Shown: one piece after another, positions 57,577 through 64,000 of the stretch
How positions within the stretch are numbered: position 1 is the first letter of the stretch
How the letters are laid out: each line of letters opens with the position of its first letter
Origin: Acinetobacter calcoaceticus
Lineage (GTDB): Bacteria > Pseudomonadota > Gammaproteobacteria > Pseudomonadales > Moraxellaceae
Direction: 5' to 3'
Assembly (NCBI RefSeq): GCF_004345325.1
Contig: NZ_SLVJ01000003.1
Coordinates: forward strand, 186,001-250,000
DNA: 64,000 nt
Notes under the pieces: model-generated
Told to the model about the DNA's origin: nothing
Databases searched by the model: none
Seen by the model: only the letters and a program-made list of their open reading frames with translations
Program-made: the position numbers and the translations under genes

Positions 57577-58896
57577 ATGAATTCCATACCCCATATGGAA
57601 CCACAATTATACTCAAGAAACTCAATCGATGATTTTTTTGATCTCTATAATAAGAATAGCTTTAAGCAGCCTGCTAGAGTCAGTTGGATTGATGGCTGGA
57701 AAGTCGAATACATGGCGATCGCCGATCCGGAAACACGTTTTAATATACCAACGCTAATCGTTGGCGGTGCATTCCAAAATTTTAATTCCTATAAATACTG
57801 CGTAGAGCAGTTGTTTGAAAAAGGCCCAGTGATATTAATTGACATGCCATCCTTGGGGGCCAATCAACAAATTTTTAATCGCGATACTGGCGACTCTGCA
57901 GCACAGTTAGAATTACCTGATTTATCACGTATGTTGGGTGAATGGTTGGACTTGGTCAAGATCCCTCTAGTTTCGGTCATGGGCTTATCTCTGGGCTCGG
58001 TGGTTGCCTCATGTTTTGCCCAGCAACGCCCTGAGCTGGTGGAGAGAATGATCCTGATGGGGGTCATGCAAGAAACACGTAAAAGCTGGCGGATGTTGCT
58101 CGAAGAATCATTGTTGTTGATGAAAGAACAACGCATGCATGAGTTTGGGCAAGCAGTGATCCTCTATCTGGTTAATCATGCCAAACTGGATAAAACCCGC
58201 ATGTCGCCAACTGCGCGGCGATTGTTTTATAAACAGATGTCTGCGTTTGGGGGCACTGAACAACAACGCTATGAGATTAACTGTAACCGCTTGCTGCGTT
58301 TGTCACATGTGCCTGCACCAGAATGTCGTACTCTGATTGCCTGTGGTGAATATGATAGTTTTACCTTACCCTTTGAAAACGCTCATTTTGCCTTGCAATG
58401 CCCTGATATGCAGTTTGCGATGATCGCCAATGCAGACCATTTGCCCCAATTGCAACGCCGTAAAGAAACCATGAATTTATTTACCCAATTTCTGAAAGAT
58501 CAAGCCATTGATCAGATTGAGGGGGTGAAGTTGTTAACACGTGATCAAATCGCCCAGATTCCACGTCGTGGCGAAGCACGTATAAAAGTAGATCAACCCA
58601 ATACCGTTTTGGGCAATGAGCGCATTGAATTTCCCGTCGAAATCATCGATCTGAATTATTTTGGGGTCTTGCTACACTGCGAAGATCTTGAATCAGCACA
58701 GTGGGCGCAGCTACATCCACGCGACTTGGCCTTGTATCTACACGATGATCAGGGTGAGTTTAAAATTGAATGTCTGATCTTTGAGACCTCACAACTTAAG
58801 TTGCGTGCCTTGTTCAAACATGGTTCTTTTGAGATATCAGAGCGTTTGCGCCACTATATTGCCGCACAAGTGCCAACGGCACTAGATCCAAGCTAA
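57577..58896 (+). CDS. RhlA-like alpha/beta hydrolase fused to a PilZ domain
   Basis: About 439 residues from the ATG at 57577, just after GGGAGG. Residues 45-310 form an alpha/beta hydrolase fold with the nucleophile in MGLSLGS (Ser138); TLIVGGAFQNFNSYKYCVEQ followed by ILIDMPSLGANQQ resembles Pseudomonas RhlA, which makes hydroxyalkanoyloxy-alkanoates for rhamnolipids. Residues 325-430 look like a PilZ domain: RxxxR at 331-335 and DLNYFG at 358-363, where the usual pattern is D/N-x-S-x-x-G. Control by cyclic-di-GMP is therefore plausible but the Ser is replaced by Asn. The substrate is unproven. Confidence 0.6.
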   Translation: MNSIPHMEPQLYSRNSIDDFFDLYNKNSFKQPARVSWIDGWKVEYMAIADPETRFNIPTLIVGGAFQNFNSYKYCVEQLFEKGPVILIDMPSLGANQQIFNRDTGDSAAQLELPDLSRMLGEWLDLVKIPLVSVMGLSLGSVVASCFAQQRPELVERMILMGVMQETRKSWRMLLEESLLLMKEQRMHEFGQAVILYLVNHAKLDKTRMSPTARRLFYKQMSAFGGTEQQRYEINCNRLLRLSHVPAPECRTLIACGEYDSFTLPFENAHFALQCPDMQFAMIANADHLPQLQRRKETMNLFTQFLKDQAIDQIEGVKLLTRDQIAQIPRRGEARIKVDQPNTVLGNERIEFPVEIIDLNYFGVLLHCEDLESAQWAQLHPRDLALYLHDDQGEFKIECLIFETSQLKLRALFKHGSFEISERLRHYIAAQVPTALDPS

Positions 58897-58987
58897 ATCA
58901 GTAATGCTCAATTAAAAACTCCCAATTAAAAACGCTCATTTAAACGCGCTCAATCAAAATGGCTTTAATCTAAGATCTCCGCCCTGT

Positions 58988-59878
58988 TTATTTGATGGTC
59001 TGCGCATGGATCATCCAGACCAAATCACCTAAATGTGTTTCAGATAGCTTGCTTGCAGTCTGGTGTTGCTGTGACTGGGACAGACTTTGTTCTGAATCTC
59101 CAGCAGCAGAGGGCTGTACCACCTGTACCTGTGCAAAGCCAGCTTGCTTAAAAAAACTTTCCACTTCAAGCGGGCTAACAAAATGAAAGCTAAATGCACT
59201 GCGAGATACGTATTTGAGTAATTTACTGCTGTTCCAAATCAGCTTTGACAGTTTGTGCTGGGTCGGCTCAGGATAGAGATCGGTCAGATAATGCAGGGCC
59301 TTGAAGGCGGTGCCATAGTCTGCAATAGACTGAATTAATTGCTCTAATAAAGCTTTGTCAAAATAGTTGATTAACCCTTCGCTGATCACCACCAAAGGAC
59401 GTTTGGGATCAAACTGCTCAAAGGCCTGTGCAAAGGCTGCGCTAAATAAATCCACCGCCAGCACCGCAGTTGCTGAAGTCTCGATCTGGTCCAGTGCCTG
59501 TTGTTTGGTACTGGCCATGGCAGGGAGGTCAAGCTCCACATAGCGGATGTCTGGATAATGTTGTCTAAACCACCAACCGCGTGGCGAAAGTCCCGCTGCA
59601 ATCTCTAAGACTTGGAGTTGTGGCGTTTGCTCGATTAATGCAGTTAGATGTTGATCCAATAATTGATGACGGGTTCTTAGGGTGCTGCGCATACTGCCAC
59701 CAACCCATTTTTCTGCCAAGTGTTCAACGGGTTGCGCCAATTTAGCTAAGAATTTACCTTTTTGGGTGGCAAACACAGGATGGGAAATGCCCATTTGATA
59801 CCAGATATAACCGGTATAGTGCGCAGTAAATGAGATATGACGATGTTTGGATAATGCTGTGTTAGGCGTTGTAGTCAT
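58988..59878 (-). CDS. SAM-dependent methyltransferase, LCM-like family
   Basis: About 296 residues from the ATG at 59878, preceded by AGGAAG. A class I methyltransferase core is visible: LQVLEIAAGLSPRGWWFRQH (glycine loop, in variant form), YVELDLPAM (acidic end of strand 2), and VVISEGLINYF (strand 4 region), the pattern of the leucine carboxyl methyltransferase-like (PF04072) group. A Gln/Ser-rich insert lies near the C-terminus. The substrate is unknown. Confidence 0.75.
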   Translation of the reverse strand: MTTTPNTALSKHRHISFTAHYTGYIWYQMGISHPVFATQKGKFLAKLAQPVEHLAEKWVGGSMRSTLRTRHQLLDQHLTALIEQTPQLQVLEIAAGLSPRGWWFRQHYPDIRYVELDLPAMASTKQQALDQIETSATAVLAVDLFSAAFAQAFEQFDPKRPLVVISEGLINYFDKALLEQLIQSIADYGTAFKALHYLTDLYPEPTQHKLSKLIWNSSKLLKYVSRSAFSFHFVSPLEVESFFKQAGFAQVQVVQPSAAGDSEQSLSQSQQHQTASKLSETHLGDLVWMIHAQTIK

Positions 59879-60059
59879 GGTCTTCCTGATTGATTTGTTG
59901 TTTTGGAAAGGGTTATTGCGCTTTGTTTTGGCTGTTCTGAGCAATGCCTGGCTAGGCACTGCTCATCTAAGTCATTTTTAACTTAGTTATCTGTCATACG
60001 CATTTAAGTTAGACTTTATTCTTGGGGCTAATCTAAACATGCAGCGAAGTGAAGCACAG

Positions 60060-61079
60060 TCATAGACTGTGCTTAAAGGCTTCGATGGTATGTTTGGTGG
60101 CGGCCCACTCAGCGCCAAGGTCAAAGGCTTCGCCTATAACTAACGCTGGAATTTTACCGCGCATGCGTTCAAGACGGGCTTGATTCGGAAGTGGTAGATC
60201 CGCAATCGCTGCCAATGCCAAGCGAGCAGCATCACGATCATTGCAGACCAAACCCATGTCACAACCTGCATGAAGTGCAGCTCGGATACGCGCATCGGCA
60301 TTACCCGCGATGCCAGCAGCTTGCATGCTGAGGTCATCTGAGAACAGCACCCCATCAAACTGCAGTTGTGCTCTCAATATTTTTTGAATCCAAAATGTTG
60401 AAAAACCAGCAGGATTAGGATCGACTTGATCATAGATTACATGTGCGGGCATCAGCGCATCGAGTTGTGGTTGCAGTTTGATAAAGCTTTGCATGTCCGT
60501 GGCATAAATCTGTTCATAGCTGCGGCTATCGATTGCTGCAGCAATATGCGAATCGGCTTTGACTGAGCCATGGCCGGGGAAGTGTTTACCTGTGGTTGCC
60601 ATGCCAGCGCGACGCATACCCCGCATAAAAGCTGCGGCCAAGACACTGATATCGGCACAATTGTTGGCAAAAGCACGATCACCGATTACATCACTAATCG
60701 CGTTAATGTCTAAGACTGGGGCAAAACTAAAGTCAATGCCGACAGCGAGCGTTTCGATGGCCATTAACCAACCGCATTGTTCAGCCAACTCGATGGCACG
60801 TTGCGGTTGATCCAGATAAAGTTCACCAAAACGGCCCATGGCAGGTAAGGCACTAAAGCCTTGCTTGAGTCGTTGAACCCGTCCGCCTTCTTGATCCACT
60901 GCGATCAATAGATCAGGTCGCACCTGACGCATATGATCAGTGAGTGCCCGAACTTGAGCAGGTGATTCAATGTTGCGGCCAAATAAAATGACTCCGCCAA
61001 CTTGCGGAGTGTGCAATAATTCAATATCTTCTTGCGACAGTGTGGTCGCTGCAACATCCAGCATCAATGCGCCAATCAT
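60060..61079 (-). CDS. nagZ: Beta-N-acetylhexosaminidase
   Basis: A 339-residue cytoplasmic GH3 enzyme that removes N-acetylglucosamine from anhydro-muropeptides in cell-wall recycling. MIGALMLDVAATTL, VDQEGGRVQRL, the signature TTGKHFPGHG with the following ADSH, and VLFSDDLSMQAAG with the catalytic Asp are all present. In organisms with inducible AmpC this enzyme feeds the beta-lactamase signal. It is transcribed alone and is divergent from prc. Confidence 0.95.
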   Translation of the reverse strand: MIGALMLDVAATTLSQEDIELLHTPQVGGVILFGRNIESPAQVRALTDHMRQVRPDLLIAVDQEGGRVQRLKQGFSALPAMGRFGELYLDQPQRAIELAEQCGWLMAIETLAVGIDFSFAPVLDINAISDVIGDRAFANNCADISVLAAAFMRGMRRAGMATTGKHFPGHGSVKADSHIAAAIDSRSYEQIYATDMQSFIKLQPQLDALMPAHVIYDQVDPNPAGFSTFWIQKILRAQLQFDGVLFSDDLSMQAAGIAGNADARIRAALHAGCDMGLVCNDRDAARLALAAIADLPLPNQARLERMRGKIPALVIGEAFDLGAEWAATKHTIEAFKHSL

Positions 61080-61277
61080 AGAAAAAATCCATAGCTATAC
61101 TTTTTTAGACAGGCAAACCATAACTGATACTTGCAATGATTTGCTACATTTTATCAGTACATATTATGATAAAACTACACGACATACGCAGATAAAGTTG
61201 TTTAAGATTCTGATTCTAATCAATTCAGCACCAAAACGACGTTGAAATTGGAAAACCCAAGGATGTAACCGGTATTT

Positions 61278-63476
61278 ATGAAACTTCAAACAATCGCTTG
61301 CGCAGTTGCTATTGCGACTGGTGGTTTTTTCTTTAACCACACCATTACAGAGGCAATCGCCGCGACACAGCCAGCTGTTTCATCGACCTCTATCCAACCC
61401 TCACAAGAACAAGCTTTGGTTTCACGCCAATTGGCCACTTTGGTCGACAGACAACATTATTTAAATATGCGCTTAGATGCCAACACATCAAATCGTATCT
61501 TAGACATGTATATCGACAGCTTAGATCCAGATCACACCCTATTTCTTGCACCAGAAGTTGCGGATTATAAAAAACGATACGGCTCAACCTTTGGTGCAGC
61601 ATTAAAAGCAGGTGATTTATCAGGACCTTATGCGATACATGCCCAATATCGTGATCGCTTAAAAGCATTTTATAAGTTCATGTTGGCTGAGTTGAAAAAG
61701 CCACAAAACCTCAAGCAGCCTGAAGTATTCCTCGATACTGATCGTGAAAAAGCCCCATTTTTTAACACTGAAGCAGACCTACAAGAACATTGGAAGAAAA
61801 TGCTGGTTTCACAGGTGATCAATCTCACCATTTCCAAAGAAGAAGAAGATGCCAAGCAGAAAGCGCTCAAGGCCGACCCATCTTTGGCCAATGGACAAGA
61901 TCTCACCGCTGCTGAAGATTTAACACCTGTACAAACATTGACCAAACGTTATACCCGTCAATTAGAACGTATTGGGCGAGTTAAGAGTGATGATGTACTC
62001 GACAAAACCTTAAATGCCATGTTGGCGACCTATGATCCACACAGTAACTATTTCCCACCTGTGGATGCAATGGAGTTGAACCGCCAAACTAGTCTACAGC
62101 TTGAAGGCATTGGGGTTGCTATTCGTCCGGATCGTGGCAATGAGGATTACACCAAGATTGAAACCATTGTGGATGGTGGACCTGCGGGTAAATCTGGTTT
62201 GGTGAAATCAGGTGACCGCATTATCGGTGTGGCGCAAGATGGCGAGAAAATGGTCGATGTGACCGGATGGCCGAGCTCTGAAATCGTGGGTCTGATCCGT
62301 GGTAAACGCGGAACCAAAGTCACGATTAAATTGCTCGGTGCTGGGGCATCATTAAGCCAAGCTCGTGCTGTGACCTTAACCCGCGATATTATTCAGGAAG
62401 AAGATTCTGGTGTGCGTTCGCGTACAGTTGAAATTACCCGTGATGGGGTGAAATACCGTTATGGTGTGGTGGAGATCCCGTCTTTCTATCTCAACTATCG
62501 TGCGCGCCGTGCCGGCAATGAATACCGTTCGGTCTCTGAAGACACCAACAATGCATTGAAATCGCTTGCTGCACAAAACGTTGAAGGCATCATCATTGAT
62601 TTGCGTAATAACCCCGGCGGTTCCCTAGAGGAAGTCGCTAAAATGTTGGGTCAAGTGATCAAACAGGGCCCAGTAGTACAAATCCGTGATGGTAATGGTA
62701 ATGTCAGCGTATTTGATGATACCGATGGTGGTGCGCAAACCTATGCTGGACCTTTGGCGGTGATGATTAACTTGGCTTCTGCATCTGCGAGTGAGATTTT
62801 CTCAGCTGCGATCCAAGATTATGAACGTGGCATCGTGATTGGCAGTACCACCACAGGAAAGGGAACGGCTCAAGTTCAGCTCGATACTTTGGCTTATGGT
62901 CAAGCAACGTTGACACAACGTAAGTTCTATCGAGTCACTGGGGGCAGTACTCAAAATAAAGGCGTGATTCCTGACATTAAACTGGTCGATATTTATGACG
63001 AAGAGTTTGGTGAGCGTAAAGCGAAAAATGCCTTGAAGTGGGATACCATTCCAACTGCGCCATTTAAGCGTGAAGGTTCAGTGAAAAACTATATTCCACA
63101 ATTGAGTGCAGCGTCGAAACAACGCGTCCAACTCGATCCGCAGTTCCAGTATCTCGACACCCGTATGACCATTGCCAAGCAGGCCAAAGAAGACAAAAAA
63201 GTCGTCTTGGATATCGATATCCGTAAGGCTGAACTCATCGCTTTGGAACAAAAGACCCTCGATGCTGAAAACAAACGTCGTGCTGTGACTGGGCAAAAAG
63301 CCTATTCAAACTGGGAAAGTTATCAGGCCTCGCTAGAAGCTTTGGCAGAATCTCGTGCCAAAATTAAAGCCAATAAACGTCCACCATTACCAGAGGAAGA
63401 AACCTTTGTGAATGAGGCCGCGAATATCCTATTGGATTATAGTAAGGCGCAAAAACAGCTGCGTGCTCAACCTTAA
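61278..63476 (+). CDS. prc: Tail-specific (C-terminal processing) protease
   Basis: A 732-residue periplasmic S41 protease. It has a signal peptide (about 1-29), an N-terminal helical domain, a PDZ domain (about 235-325: LEGIGVAIRPDRG, then AGKSGLVKSGDRIIGV), the S41 core with SASASEIF (Ser505) and TTGKGTAQ (Lys528) as the Ser/Lys dyad, and a C-terminal helical domain. It degrades or trims periplasmic proteins such as cell-wall hydrolases. A strong terminator follows. Confidence 0.93.
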   Translation: MKLQTIACAVAIATGGFFFNHTITEAIAATQPAVSSTSIQPSQEQALVSRQLATLVDRQHYLNMRLDANTSNRILDMYIDSLDPDHTLFLAPEVADYKKRYGSTFGAALKAGDLSGPYAIHAQYRDRLKAFYKFMLAELKKPQNLKQPEVFLDTDREKAPFFNTEADLQEHWKKMLVSQVINLTISKEEEDAKQKALKADPSLANGQDLTAAEDLTPVQTLTKRYTRQLERIGRVKSDDVLDKTLNAMLATYDPHSNYFPPVDAMELNRQTSLQLEGIGVAIRPDRGNEDYTKIETIVDGGPAGKSGLVKSGDRIIGVAQDGEKMVDVTGWPSSEIVGLIRGKRGTKVTIKLLGAGASLSQARAVTLTRDIIQEEDSGVRSRTVEITRDGVKYRYGVVEIPSFYLNYRARRAGNEYRSVSEDTNNALKSLAAQNVEGIIIDLRNNPGGSLEEVAKMLGQVIKQGPVVQIRDGNGNVSVFDDTDGGAQTYAGPLAVMINLASASASEIFSAAIQDYERGIVIGSTTTGKGTAQVQLDTLAYGQATLTQRKFYRVTGGSTQNKGVIPDIKLVDIYDEEFGERKAKNALKWDTIPTAPFKREGSVKNYIPQLSAASKQRVQLDPQFQYLDTRMTIAKQAKEDKKVVLDIDIRKAELIALEQKTLDAENKRRAVTGQKAYSNWESYQASLEALAESRAKIKANKRPPLPEEETFVNEAANILLDYSKAQKQLRAQP

Positions 63477-64000
63477 TCACCCTCTTTGATCTAAGCCTAA
63501 AAGCCAGCATTGATGCTGGCTTTTTTGTGGCTTGTCGTGGAGATTTGATATGTGTATTTAATTGGAACGGTGGTGATTTTATTAAATGAATTATTATATC
63601 AGGGGGTAAAATGGATGGTGAATAAAAATATAATAATTACTTTTTTGAATTTCTGGAATTATTAGATGTTAGTTTGTTTATTTTAAGGTGAGTTGAATTT
63701 AATAATTTTTCTAGATTATTTATGCTTTTAAATATGTTGTTAATACTTTTTTTGATTTTTATTTAAATAAAAACATCTCAATGTGAATTAGATGTCACTG
63801 GCTATGTTTAAAATTAGATGGTTAATAAAACATAGGGTTTTGTTTGATTTGCTCTGGTGGTGAATGAAGTGAAAATAACACTATATACAATGGTTTATTT
63901 TAATTCCTGTTGCTAAGTTCATTATAGCTATTTAATGGGAATGTGAATTTTTTTTTAGCTTAACATTTATATTTTTTTTTGAGTTGAAGTTGTATTTTTT
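63477..64000. other. AT-rich end of window, no gene
   Basis: After the prc terminator the sequence is very AT-rich with stops in all frames. It may be the upstream region of a gene beyond the window edge. Confidence 0.5.
63499..63526 (+). terminator. Terminator after prc
   Basis: AAAAGCCAGCA, TTGA loop, TGCTGGCTTTT with two more T. Confidence 0.85.

Overview
This 64 kb window looks like a chromosomal segment of an Acinetobacter-type gammaproteobacterium (Moraxellaceae). The evidence is gene content and order. A LysR gene, leuC, leuD, a small lipoprotein and leuB are followed by asd, a FimV-like locus and truA, which recalls the Pseudomonas leu-asd-fimV-truA block with local insertions. The lpsB/lpxL pair, the ackA-pta operon, slyX beside uup, and a class I fumarase fit as well. 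Most genes are housekeeping. No rRNA, tRNA, CRISPR array, intact insertion sequence or prophage was found.

Layout. 1-3.4 kb holds small envelope proteins, a LysR regulator and a DUF2061 membrane protein with a Fur-box-like palindrome upstream. 3.5-7.5 kb is leucine biosynthesis (leuC, leuD, a lipoprotein, leuB). 7.7-14.6 kb carries infA, an AraC regulator, truA, an asparaginase, a FimV-like protein split into two genes, and asd. 15.1-18.7 kb has a membrane endonuclease/exonuclease/phosphatase-family protein and the LPS genes lpsB and lpxL. 18.8-23 kb has a cysteine-rich Sel1-type protein, a GNAT acetyltransferase, a secreted PIG-L-like deacetylase and an NCS1 permease with a Cys-rich tail. 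23.4-32.3 kb contains uup, slyX, topA with its membrane neighbour, and fumarase. 32.4-34.4 kb has an AraC regulator beside a DMT/EamA transporter broken by one in-frame TGA.

34.6-43.9 kb is the accessory region. Two modules each begin with a stand-alone copy of the VgrG C-terminal tail, starting at the same residue of the DUF2345 domain. The first is AT-rich: tail protein, an unknown Gly/Ala-rich protein (candidate toxin), an eight-repeat Sel1 lipoprotein (candidate immunity protein), then four exported or membrane-anchored small proteins. Decayed copies of the Sel1 gene's 3' end lie between and after these genes, which points to duplication and loss. The second module is tail protein, a TTR/Ig-like plus GH108 muramidase, and a secreted SH3-like protein overlapping it by ATGA (candidate immunity protein). 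No type VI secretion core genes are present, so assignment to that pathway is inferred.

44-48 kb is a minus-strand MBOAT acyltransferase / SGNH / SGNH set typical of cell-wall or glycan O-acetylation. 48.2-50.4 kb is a fosmidomycin-resistance-type MFS transporter diverging from an AraC regulator. 51.9-57.2 kb carries pta, ackA and proA. 57.6-63.5 kb has an RhlA-like alpha/beta hydrolase fused to a PilZ domain, a methyltransferase, nagZ and the tail-specific protease prc. The last 0.5 kb is AT-rich and apparently non-coding.
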